7,018 nucleotides of DNA, taken from the NCBI GenBank assembly GCA_947463395.1, contig CANHRV010000047.1:1-7018 (forward strand), written 5' to 3'. The notes below the pieces were generated by a model. It did not search any database and was not told where the DNA came from. It was given only the letters and a program-made list of their open reading frames with translations. The DNA is from Opitutia bacterium. Lineage in GTDB: Bacteria > Verrucomicrobiota > Verrucomicrobiia > Opitutales > UBA953. Positions 1 to 6,422 of this stretch are shown one piece after another (position 1 is the first letter of the stretch; each line of letters begins with the position of its first letter). A program made the position numbers and the translations under genes.

Positions 1-149
1 ATTAGCAGGGAACAAGACGGTTGTTTTTCGCTAAAGTGTGCGGAAAGTAACGCTTCTGCTTAAAAGTGTGACAGGGGATTCACTCCTTCTGCCTCGCTAA
101 GGAGTCACTTTTCTTGTTAGATACGTGAAGAATAAATTCAACGCTCGCT
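1..149. other. Non-coding leader upstream of pta
   Basis: I find no convincing gene here. The first frame is open from base 1 to a TAA at 61-63 (20 codons). It could be the tail of an upstream + strand gene, because the hairpin at 62-112 starts right at that stop, but 20 open codons are expected by chance too often to call it. Two similar stretches, GCTAAAGTGTG (30-40) and GCTTAAAAGTGTG (58-70), form a loose direct repeat. No good sigma-70 -35/-10 pair with proper spacing is visible ahead of pta. No Shine-Dalgarno sequence precedes its ATG. Confidence 0.6.
62..112. terminator. Two-tier hairpin, possible bidirectional terminator
   Basis: AAAAGTG (62-68) pairs perfectly with CACTTTT (106-112). 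Directly inside it, ACTCCTT (82-88) pairs perfectly with AAGGAGT (99-105) around a 10-base loop. A 13-base bulge (69-81) lies on the left side only. The outer arm ends in an A-run on one side and a T-run on the other, so either strand could give a hairpin followed by U residues. That suits a weak bidirectional terminator for an upstream gene. The T-run is short and the stem is not GC-rich, and the structure also sits in the likely 5' leader of pta. A leader regulatory structure is therefore an alternative. Confidence 0.35.
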
Positions 150-1193
150 ATGTCGCTGATTTCTAAACTTTCTGCTCGTCTACAAAATCACCCCAAACGC
201 GTGGTATTTGCTGAAGGTGAAGACCTCCGAATCATCCAAGCCGCCCGACAGTTCGCTTCTCAAAAACTGGGCGCACCGATTTTAGTAGGTGATCGCCAAC
301 GCATTAAAATCACCGCAGCCAAAAATAATATCAGTCTCAATGATATTCGAGTGATTGAGCCTGAACGTAGCGATGAGCTATCCAATTTCGCCGAAAAAAT
401 CGCCTCCATCCAACGCTATGGGAATGTCAATTTACAAGGCGACCCAGCATCCCTCGCTAAACAACGAAACTATTTTGCCTGCCTCCTCGTTGCTACAGGT
501 GGAGCCGATGCTCTTGTGTCGGGTGCCACCTTGCATGCCTCTTCAGGACTCCGAGCCATTCTCCAAATCATACCAAGACAAGCCGGCGTTGATACCGTAT
601 CCTCGATGCTCATTTTGGAATCTCCCATCAAAACCTTGGGGCAAGACGGAGTTCTTTTTCTCGCTGATTGTGGAGTCATTCCGGAGCCCACCGTCGAACA
701 ACTCGCTGCGATTGCGGTGACGACCGCAGGTTTAGCGGGTCACCTGACAAATACCGAGCCTAAGGTAGCCATGCTCGCCTACTCAACTCACACCGATAAC
801 GCCCGCCTAGCCTCCGTTAAAAAAGTACAAGCTGCCACCGAACTCGCCAAACGTCTCGCCCGTGAATTGAGCGTGAACGCACAAATTGATGGCGAAATGC
901 AAGCCGATGCCGCACTCAACCCCTTTGCCGCAACTGCCAAAGAGGTCAAAGGTAGCGTCGCTGGAAAAGCCAGTGTGCTAGTTTTTCCCGACCTTAATGC
1001 TGGCAATATCGCTTCGAAAATGGCACAAATCGTCGCGGGCGTTCCCGCCTATGGACAAATTCTTACGGGACTTGACCGGCCAGCGGGAGAGATTTCTCGC
1101 GGTGCAAGCACGCAAGATATTTTTGGTACCGCAGTTATCGTTGCAGCACAAGCCGTCGATAAATCGTTCCTCTATCCTAAATTAAAAGATTAG
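150..1193 (+). CDS. pta: Phosphate acetyltransferase (phosphotransacetylase), catalytic-domain-only form
   Basis: This cytoplasmic enzyme interconverts acetyl-CoA plus phosphate with acetyl-phosphate plus CoA, usually working with acetate kinase in acetate formation or assimilation. The 347-residue protein is one PTA_PTB domain, the length of the short Pta class (about 325-350 aa). Visible family signatures are the start KRVVFAEGED (16-25), the VSGATLHASSGLRAILQI block (123-140), IDGEMQADAA (246-255), FPDLNAGNIASK (279-290) and GQILTGLDRP..EISRG (302-318). S316, R317 and D323 have the same spacing as the catalytic Ser-Arg-Asp reported for Methanosarcina thermophila Pta (309/310/316). The ATG at 150 gives the usual N-terminus directly before the first beta strand, though no Shine-Dalgarno sequence precedes it. 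The gene lies 11 bases before the P-loop/DRTGG gene, so the two are probably co-transcribed. No acetate kinase gene is in the window. Phosphate butyryltransferase is a less likely alternative. Confidence 0.93.
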   Translation: MSLISKLSARLQNHPKRVVFAEGEDLRIIQAARQFASQKLGAPILVGDRQRIKITAAKNNISLNDIRVIEPERSDELSNFAEKIASIQRYGNVNLQGDPASLAKQRNYFACLLVATGGADALVSGATLHASSGLRAILQIIPRQAGVDTVSSMLILESPIKTLGQDGVLFLADCGVIPEPTVEQLAAIAVTTAGLAGHLTNTEPKVAMLAYSTHTDNARLASVKKVQAATELAKRLARELSVNAQIDGEMQADAALNPFAATAKEVKGSVAGKASVLVFPDLNAGNIASKMAQIVAGVPAYGQILTGLDRPAGEISRGASTQDIFGTAVIVAAQAVDKSFLYPKLKD

Positions 1194-1204
1194 TCTTTCA
1201 CACG

Positions 1205-2356
1205 ATGTCCTCTCGTAAACGATTCGCTGAAAACGTTCCCGGGCTACTTTCCAGCCCAATGAATCTTACGACGAGTCGTATCTTTGTGGCTGCAACTCGC
1301 ATGAACGATGGCAAGACCACCACTTGCTTAGGACTCACTGCAGGACTGCAATCATTGGGACTTCGCGTCGGCTATATTAAACCGATTGCTCAACGCATTG
1401 TACAATCGGGTGAAGATCAAGTGGATGAAGACACCTTGCTCATCGATGGATTGTATAAACTCGATATCCCGATTGCTGCGATGTCTCCCGTGGCCGTGAG
1501 TGCTGATTTTACCAAAAATTTCTTGGAAAATCCTGATGAAATCGGTCCACAGTTAAAAGACCGTATCTGCCGTGCTTTTGATCGCGCTGCTTATGGTAAA
1601 GACATCGTCGTCGTTGAGGGTTCAGGCCACGCTGGAGTGGGTTCTGTCTTCGGTGCCTCTAACGCTGATAACGCCAAAGTGCTTAACTCCAAAGCCCTCT
1701 TGGTCGCGGCAGGCGGTATTGGTAAACCTATCGATGAAGCGGCACTGAACTTATCTCTTTTTGAAAAAGCAGGCGTACAAGTTGTTGGTGTTATTTTAAA
1801 TAAAGTCCTACCCGATAAACTTGAGTTCATTCGCGATTTTGCAGGACGAGGACTTCGTCGTCTCGGGGTTCCCCTTCTTGGCGTAATCCCGCTTCAGGAA
1901 ACGTTAATCTACCCAAACCTAGATCAGGTAGCTGAAGAAACAAAAGCTCGATGGATTCACCCTTCGGCGGGCTTAAAACGCGTGCGGCGCGTCGTCATCG
2001 GAGCGATGTCGGGTCGACGAGCCGAGGAATACCTCAAAGTAAATGGCACCCTGGTCATTGTTCCTGGCGACCGCGAAGATTTACTCGAGGCCTTTATTAA
2101 AGCAGGAGGAGAAAAATCTCTCTCTGGTATTTTACTTTCGAATGGCCTTCTTCCCAATGAAGCCATCCTGCAAAAGTTAAAAGAGGCAGGTATTGCCGTC
2201 GCTGCGGTGGAGTCAGAATCGTTCGCCGTGACTTCGCGTATTAACAATATGACTGTGAAAACCATGCGTCAGGACTCCGATAAAATCCCCATCATTGAAA
2301 AAATGATAAAAGAGTCGGTCGATATCCCTGGACTGCTGAAAGCAGTCAAAAATTAA
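1205..2356 (+). CDS. BioD-like P-loop / DRTGG-domain protein (stand-alone regulatory half of phosphotransacetylase)
   Basis: The 383-residue cytoplasmic protein matches the two non-catalytic N-terminal modules of long Pta. Residues about 25-235 form a dethiobiotin-synthetase-like P-loop domain: TRMNDGKTTT (31-40, Walker A-like), YIKPIAQR (57-64, a Pta/BioD hallmark), VVVEGSGHAG (135-144) and GVILNKV (195-201). Residues about 240-360 form a DRTGG domain: VVIGAM (262-267), PGDREDL (286-292) and the SGILLSNG strand that replaces the TGG-type loop. In long Pta of enteric bacteria these modules carry allosteric control by small metabolites. Here they follow, rather than precede, the catalytic protein, and are separate from it. 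The inferred role is a trans-acting regulatory subunit or nucleotide-binding sensor for Pta. The first ATG (1205) adds about 20 residues before the first strand; ATG 1259 (residue 19) fits the domain more tightly and is a fair alternative. Neither has a Shine-Dalgarno sequence. A true dethiobiotin synthetase is unlikely because of the DRTGG tail. Confidence 0.85.
   Translation: MSSRKRFAENVPGLLSSPMNLTTSRIFVAATRMNDGKTTTCLGLTAGLQSLGLRVGYIKPIAQRIVQSGEDQVDEDTLLIDGLYKLDIPIAAMSPVAVSADFTKNFLENPDEIGPQLKDRICRAFDRAAYGKDIVVVEGSGHAGVGSVFGASNADNAKVLNSKALLVAAGGIGKPIDEAALNLSLFEKAGVQVVGVILNKVLPDKLEFIRDFAGRGLRRLGVPLLGVIPLQETLIYPNLDQVAEETKARWIHPSAGLKRVRRVVIGAMSGRRAEEYLKVNGTLVIVPGDREDLLEAFIKAGGEKSLSGILLSNGLLPNEAILQKLKEAGIAVAAVESESFAVTSRINNMTVKTMRQDSDKIPIIEKMIKESVDIPGLLKAVKN
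1241..1257 (+). repeat. Small GC-rich inverted repeat just before an alternative ATG
   Basis: GGGCT (1241-1245) and AGCCC (1253-1257) can form a 5-bp hairpin with a 7-base loop. It ends one base before the ATG at 1259. It lies inside the coding sequence if translation starts at 1205, and would occlude the ribosome site if translation starts at 1259. A 5-bp stem is weak evidence by itself. Confidence 0.2.
2331..2347. repeat. Perfect 7-bp hairpin at the convergent gene junction
   Basis: GACTGCT (2331-2337), loop GAA, AGCAGTC (2341-2347). On the + strand it covers the last codons of the P-loop/DRTGG gene and is followed by AAAAATTAA. On the minus strand it begins 5 bases after the DUF1552 stop codon, so it would be the first structure in that mRNA's 3' end. 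Neither orientation has a U-run directly after the stem, so it is not a standard intrinsic terminator. It may instead stabilise 3' ends or be chance. Confidence 0.35.
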
Positions 2357-3699
2357 CCCTGCATTTCCAGTCCTCGGAAAGTTCCCGTCGAAGAAGCAAA
2401 ACTATCCGTCTCAATTCCCATACGCTGAAGCATAGAGACGAAAAGATTGGGCATGGGGTAATTCTTCTGTGCATCAAAGACGAGGTGCTGACCGTGGCGG
2501 AATCCACCACCCGCAAAAAGGGTTGGTAAATTAGTATTCTCGTGCGTGTTGGCGTTGCCCAAATTACTACCGTAAAGAACCATCGTGCGATCGAGTAAAC
2601 TCTCTCCGTTTTCTTTGGTTGCTTTCAATCCATTGAGTAAGGCACCGAGATTTTTAATGTGTAATTCATCGATGGCTCGAAGCTGAGCCAATTTAGCCGC
2701 CGATCGACCGTGGTGAGAAAGATTATGATAACCATCCGCTGCGGTGGTGTCGTGATCCAATTCAATCGCTGGAGAGTTAACGCTATCAAGCATGATGGTA
2801 ATGGCACGCGTGGAATCTGTTTCGACCGCCACTCGAGCCATATCGTACATCAACTTTACTTTTTCCATGTACTGCTTGGGTGTTTCAGGATCCTCAGGAG
2901 CGGCGATTTTGGGGATTGGACGAGGACGACGTTCCCATTCTTTCGCCACTTTCAACTGCTGCTCAAGCTCGCGAACACTTTGGAAATATTGATCTAGACG
3001 ATCGCGATCTTGTGCACCTACTGAACGACGCATTTCCGATGCTTGAGCGCCGACGGCATCAAGAATACTTCTGCCTAAAACCAGACGACGTTCCTGTTCG
3101 GCAATCTCCTCGGGTTTACCACCCAAAAAGATTTTTCGGAAAACTTCCGAAGGTTTTTCTTCGCAAGGAATCATAATTCCTCCGCCCGTCCAAGAAAGAC
3201 TGCGCACACCTCGAGCCACATTGACCCCTAAAGTCATCGAACGGTAACGAGTCTGGAATCCAATACGCTCCGCGATATACTGGTCTAAAGAAATCGTATT
3301 ACGAAAACCTCCGTTACCTGGGTGAGGTGCGGCAGTTAAGAAACAGTTATCTGCGGGATGACCTCCATCGACATCGGGGTGCGAAATACCCGAAAATACC
3401 GTGAAGTCTTTACGGTGAGCTTCCAGTAATTTCAAGTAAGGTGACAACTCGTAATTACCACCCTGCCCTTTAGGAAAAAAGTTCTGTGGCAGAAGACCGA
3501 GATTATTACAGATGCCAATCATCCGACGAGGCTTCTTGTCACTCGTCACTCCTGGAGCTGCAAAAGCAGGCGTCATGCATTCTAACAGGGGAAGCGCTAA
3601 AAGCACTCCCGTCCCTGTGAGAAAACGCCGACGAGAAAGGGCTTTGCGAAAAGCCACGTAGGGAGCCTGAGAACAATCGTAATCGGATGACAGACTCAT
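2353..3699 (-). CDS. Tat-exported DUF1552 (HXXSHH) family protein
   Basis: The function of this 448-residue family (Pfam HXXSHH, formerly DUF1552) is not established. The N-terminus carries a twin-arginine signal: SRRRFL (22-27), a hydrophobic stretch GVLLALPLLE (31-40) and a likely AFA|A cleavage near residue 47. The mature protein should therefore fold in the cytoplasm, perhaps with a cofactor, before export. Family landmarks are RRMIGICNNLGL (58-69), SGISHPDVDGGH (103-114), the eponymous HNLSHH (325-330) and LYGSNLGNANTHENTNLP (375-392). The last resembles the C-terminal block of the DUF1501/sulfatase-like fold. A charged segment around 230-260 may be helical or coiled. It starts 3 bases after the stop of the DUF1592-type gene, so the two form an operon and are a recurrent pair in planctomycetes and verrucomicrobia. 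There is no Shine-Dalgarno sequence, which suggests translational coupling. Its stop overlaps the stop of the convergent gene in TTAA. Family assignment is firm; activity is unknown. Confidence 0.9.
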   Translation of the reverse strand: MSLSSDYDCSQAPYVAFRKALSRRRFLTGTGVLLALPLLECMTPAFAAPGVTSDKKPRRMIGICNNLGLLPQNFFPKGQGGNYELSPYLKLLEAHRKDFTVFSGISHPDVDGGHPADNCFLTAAPHPGNGGFRNTISLDQYIAERIGFQTRYRSMTLGVNVARGVRSLSWTGGGIMIPCEEKPSEVFRKIFLGGKPEEIAEQERRLVLGRSILDAVGAQASEMRRSVGAQDRDRLDQYFQSVRELEQQLKVAKEWERRPRPIPKIAAPEDPETPKQYMEKVKLMYDMARVAVETDSTRAITIMLDSVNSPAIELDHDTTAADGYHNLSHHGRSAAKLAQLRAIDELHIKNLGALLNGLKATKENGESLLDRTMVLYGSNLGNANTHENTNLPTLFAGGGFRHGQHLVFDAQKNYPMPNLFVSMLQRMGIETDSFASSTGTFRGLEMQG

Positions 3700-3702
3700 A
3701 AT

Positions 3703-6312
3703 TTATTTGATAAGGAAAATATCACTTTGCACAAGCGAGTGAATGAGATTTCGGATGCGGTATTGAGTGGGAGCATTCGCATCTAAAATACGCTCAATTT
3801 TCTCCCGATCGGAAAAGCCAACCGGAGCCCCGGTGGCATAAACCACGAGTTGATTAAGGAAATTGCGGGCCAGAACGCGCTCGTTTTGGGCGAGCATCTT
3901 CTTAAATTCAACAATGTCTTTGAATTTTCGTCCATCGAGTTCACTCTGGGTCTCCACTGGCAAAGCATAGTAGTAGAAGAAAGGTAGACCGCTTTTACCG
4001 AATCCAGGTTCCGCCGTTTCTCCATCAATCGCGCGATATTTGGTGCGATACCCCCCAAAAACGTCAAAAGACTCTAAAGCAAAGCCAGCGGGATCAATTT
4101 TGGTGTGGCATCCTGCACAGGCTGGCTGAGCTCGGTGGCTCGCCAACTGCTCGCGAATCGTGGTAGCACCCCGGATATCGGGCTCGACGGCTGGAACCGA
4201 CGAAGGAGGGGGTGGCGGCTTACGACCCAAAATACGCTCCATGACCCAAGCCCCTCGTTTGACGGGGGAGGTCGTTGTTCCATTAGCTGTTACTTTGAGA
4301 ATAGCAGCCTGAGTCAAAAATCCTCCTCGAATACTACCGGGAGGTAAAGTGACCCGCCTAATGGTCGCTCCTTTAACATTCAGCGAGCTGAGGTCGTACA
4401 ACTTTGCCAGTCGTTCGTTTAAGAAAGTAAAATCAGAATCAACAATGTAGCGCGCGGGCAAATTATTACGAATGAGTTCAGCGAAGTAAGCGTAACTTTC
4501 ATCCGTTGCGGATTCCGCTAAGTGGTCATCGAGATAATATTCTGGATACAGTTTAGCGTCAGGAGAATTCTCCGCAATGTTTCGCAAATCCAACCAGTAA
4601 TCGAGGAAGGCAAAGGTGAATCGACTAGAACGATTGTCGGCGAGCAGTCGTTCGGTTTGCTCACGCAAAACATTGGGTTGGCGTAATTTTCCAGCCGCTG
4701 CCAAATCTCTTAACGTTTGATCGGGTGAAGAATTCCAGAGGAAATAGGAAAGACGGGTAGCCACAGCCGCATCATCTAACCGACCCGGTTTTTCATCGAT
4801 GTATAAGAAAGAGGGTGAACAGAGAACGGCTGTATATCCTGCAATCATCGCCTCACCAAAGCTACTACCCGTCGCGAGAGCATTCTTGATGACAGGCAAG
4901 AATCGCACTTCTTCTTGAGGGGAAACTGGTCGTCGATAAGCGGCTTTGACAAACTTTCGCAACAGCATCTCGGCATCTTTCTCGGGATTATTGGAAACGA
5001 TATCCACCCACAAACCGCCCTTGGGGGATTGACGGAATGGTAAATCACCGAAAAGAACTTTATGCGAAGCCGTTGGCCATGAGTCGTAATAAGGACCAGT
5101 AATCTCAATCCAACGCATGACCAAACCTGGCTGACCATCGCGTTCAGCCAATGGATTTTGCCACCACACTTTATTGTTGGGACCAGGGCGGGAACGGAAG
5201 AAACGAACAGGGTCGATTTGAATCGTTTCGCCCAGACGTAAATCGGCTTCGAATTCGAAAGTCGTTGGCTCGACTCCTAAGTCCGCATTGGCCAGTCGAC
5301 GTAAGACGTGAGCTCCACGGGCATAAATCGTCACAGGTTCAGGACGACGACCTTTTGATACTTTATCAAAATTGGGCACATACCAGCGACCTTCACTACC
5401 TGGCCCAACCCAAATCGAGTGGCCACAAATTTTCACTTTATACCGACCAGGATTCTTGATGAACGACGCGGTGAAGTGTGGCTCTAAAGGTTCATAGGTA
5501 CTCGCCACCATGCCAAAGCCTTCCAAAGCACGTTGCGTGGGATTATCTTTACCGACAGTAAGCGGAGCTTGTTTTAAACGAACCTCACGTTGAGCTTCAA
5601 AACCGAGAGTAGGGAAAGTTCCACGTTCAACCGAACCTGTAAACTCCCGGTTTGTAAACATGGGAACAATATAAGCATACTGATCCCGTGCGTAATAACG
5701 CTTGGTCGTTACTTCGGGCTTCGTTAAATAAGGCACAACCACCGCACGCAAAGCCTCATCAGCAACCGCCAGATAACGACCCAACTGAACGTGTGAAACA
5801 TCCAAAGCTTCACCGGTTTTATTGAAACGGTACTTTTCTGAATCCTCGGGCAACGATTCACGGATTTGCAACCAAGGTGCCTGTAATAAATCCCGAAGCG
5901 TACTTTCATACTCAAAACGATTCATTCGTCGCTGAGTGCTTCGACCGTAGCGATTAATACGGTCATTATCAAAATTCACCAATTGTTTTGCTAAACCATT
6001 TAAGTAGGCCTGAGCTTCGTCGGCTTTGGGTCTAGGTTTTTTAGCCGGTGGCATTTCGCCCGAACTCGTCCGATCAAAAACTTTTACCCAAGTCGCAAAG
6101 TTTTCCGTTTTCGTTAAATCCATCTTCAATGCCGTGATATCAAAATCGCCTTTCATCGTGTCCGCATCATGACACTCGGCGCAGTGCTTCTCTAAAAACG
6201 GAGCGAGGGGTGGCAAAGTCTTCTCCGCCGCTGGAGCAGGCTTCGCTTGTTGACCCCAGAGACTGGAGGTCAAGATTCCACCCCAAAGAAGTAAATGTAG
6301 GATTACCCGCAT
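3703..6312 (-). CDS. Exported PSD-family c-type cytochrome-like protein (DUF1587/1595/1592/1588/1585)
   Basis: The 869-residue protein starts with a Sec signal, MRVILHLLLWGGILTSSLWG (1-20). PSCyt1 follows: haem motif CAECH (44-48) and GEMPP (85-89), whose Met could be the axial ligand. Next come PSD3/DUF1587 with NRFEYESTLRDLL (131-143) and a long mostly beta region (about 200-425) like the carbohydrate-binding/PA14-type inserts of this family. Then follow PSD5/DUF1595 (about 443-505, RKFVKAAYRRP), PSD4/DUF1592 (about 511-640), PSCyt3/DUF1588 (about 655-755, with GRKPPPPP and a second haem motif CAGCH, 732-736, then DPAGFALESFD) and PSD2/DUF1585 (about 790-865). It is probably a di-haem extracytoplasmic protein, but its reaction is unknown. 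I chose ATG 6312 because it opens the signal peptide and lies downstream of the TATAAT boxes. An in-frame ATG at 6471 would add 53 residues with no domain and cross the promoter. The gene is first in an operon with the DUF1552 gene. Confidence 0.88.
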   Translation of the reverse strand: MRVILHLLLWGGILTSSLWGQQAKPAPAAEKTLPPLAPFLEKHCAECHDADTMKGDFDITALKMDLTKTENFATWVKVFDRTSSGEMPPAKKPRPKADEAQAYLNGLAKQLVNFDNDRINRYGRSTQRRMNRFEYESTLRDLLQAPWLQIRESLPEDSEKYRFNKTGEALDVSHVQLGRYLAVADEALRAVVVPYLTKPEVTTKRYYARDQYAYIVPMFTNREFTGSVERGTFPTLGFEAQREVRLKQAPLTVGKDNPTQRALEGFGMVASTYEPLEPHFTASFIKNPGRYKVKICGHSIWVGPGSEGRWYVPNFDKVSKGRRPEPVTIYARGAHVLRRLANADLGVEPTTFEFEADLRLGETIQIDPVRFFRSRPGPNNKVWWQNPLAERDGQPGLVMRWIEITGPYYDSWPTASHKVLFGDLPFRQSPKGGLWVDIVSNNPEKDAEMLLRKFVKAAYRRPVSPQEEVRFLPVIKNALATGSSFGEAMIAGYTAVLCSPSFLYIDEKPGRLDDAAVATRLSYFLWNSSPDQTLRDLAAAGKLRQPNVLREQTERLLADNRSSRFTFAFLDYWLDLRNIAENSPDAKLYPEYYLDDHLAESATDESYAYFAELIRNNLPARYIVDSDFTFLNERLAKLYDLSSLNVKGATIRRVTLPPGSIRGGFLTQAAILKVTANGTTTSPVKRGAWVMERILGRKPPPPPSSVPAVEPDIRGATTIREQLASHRAQPACAGCHTKIDPAGFALESFDVFGGYRTKYRAIDGETAEPGFGKSGLPFFYYYALPVETQSELDGRKFKDIVEFKKMLAQNERVLARNFLNQLVVYATGAPVGFSDREKIERILDANAPTQYRIRNLIHSLVQSDIFLIK

Positions 6313-6360
6313 ACAGGCAGAAAATAAGACAAAGGATTGAGAACAAGAGTTCCAACCGAA

Positions 6361-6390
6361 ATTATAACAAAAATTATATTCTTTGGTCAG
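6361..6390 (-). promoter_or_regulatory. Sigma-70-like promoter for the DUF1592/DUF1552 operon
   Basis: Reading the minus strand, CTGACC (6390-6385, 4 of 6 to TTGACA) is followed after 18 bases by a perfect TATAAT (6366-6361). A second perfect TATAAT lies at 6378-6373 in the same orientation, without a good -35 partner. The expected transcription start near 6354 leaves a leader of about 40 bases before the ATG at 6312. This supports that start codon over the upstream in-frame ATG. No operator is obvious. Confidence 0.5.
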
Positions 6391-6391
6391 A

Positions 6392-6420
6392 TTCTTTTGA
6401 GGAAAACCCCCTATTCTAAT
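6392..6420 (+). promoter_or_regulatory. Weak candidate promoter for comM-like gene
   Basis: TCTAAT (6415-6420) matches TATAAT at 5 of 6 positions. The hexamer 17 bases upstream is TTCTTT (6392-6397), a poor -35. If used, transcription would begin inside the 8-bp dyad at 6423-6446, about 30 bases before the ATG. The call rests mainly on the -10 box and the position in a divergent spacer. Confidence 0.22.
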
Positions 6421-6422
6421 GC

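Noticed and set aside
1..63. Possible C-terminal tail of an upstream gene (20 codons, stop at 61-63)
   Set aside because: It is too short to separate from chance, and no family signature is visible. It is mentioned only as a possibility in the leader description.
30..70. Loose direct repeat GCTAAAGTGTG / GCTTAAAAGTGTG
   Set aside because: It is imperfect and short, and one copy overlaps the hairpin arm, so it is not called as a separate regulatory repeat.
114..138. TTGTTA ... TAAATT as a pta promoter
   Set aside because: The spacing between the boxes is only 13 bases and both hexamers are weak, so it is not supportable.
355..720. 121-residue + strand open frame
   Set aside because: It is a shifted frame inside pta, with no recognisable domain and a composition typical of a shadow frame.
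1957..2265. 102-residue minus-strand open frame
   Set aside because: It is antisense to the DRTGG domain and looks low-complexity, as expected for a mirror frame.
1205..2356. Dethiobiotin synthetase (bioD) or cobyrinate synthase
   Set aside because: The P-loop fold is shared, but the KPIAQ motif, the C-terminal DRTGG domain and the position next to pta point to the Pta regulatory half.
5151..5459. 102-residue + strand open frame opposite the PSD gene
   Set aside because: It is antisense to a well-conserved coding region, with no ribosome site or family resemblance.
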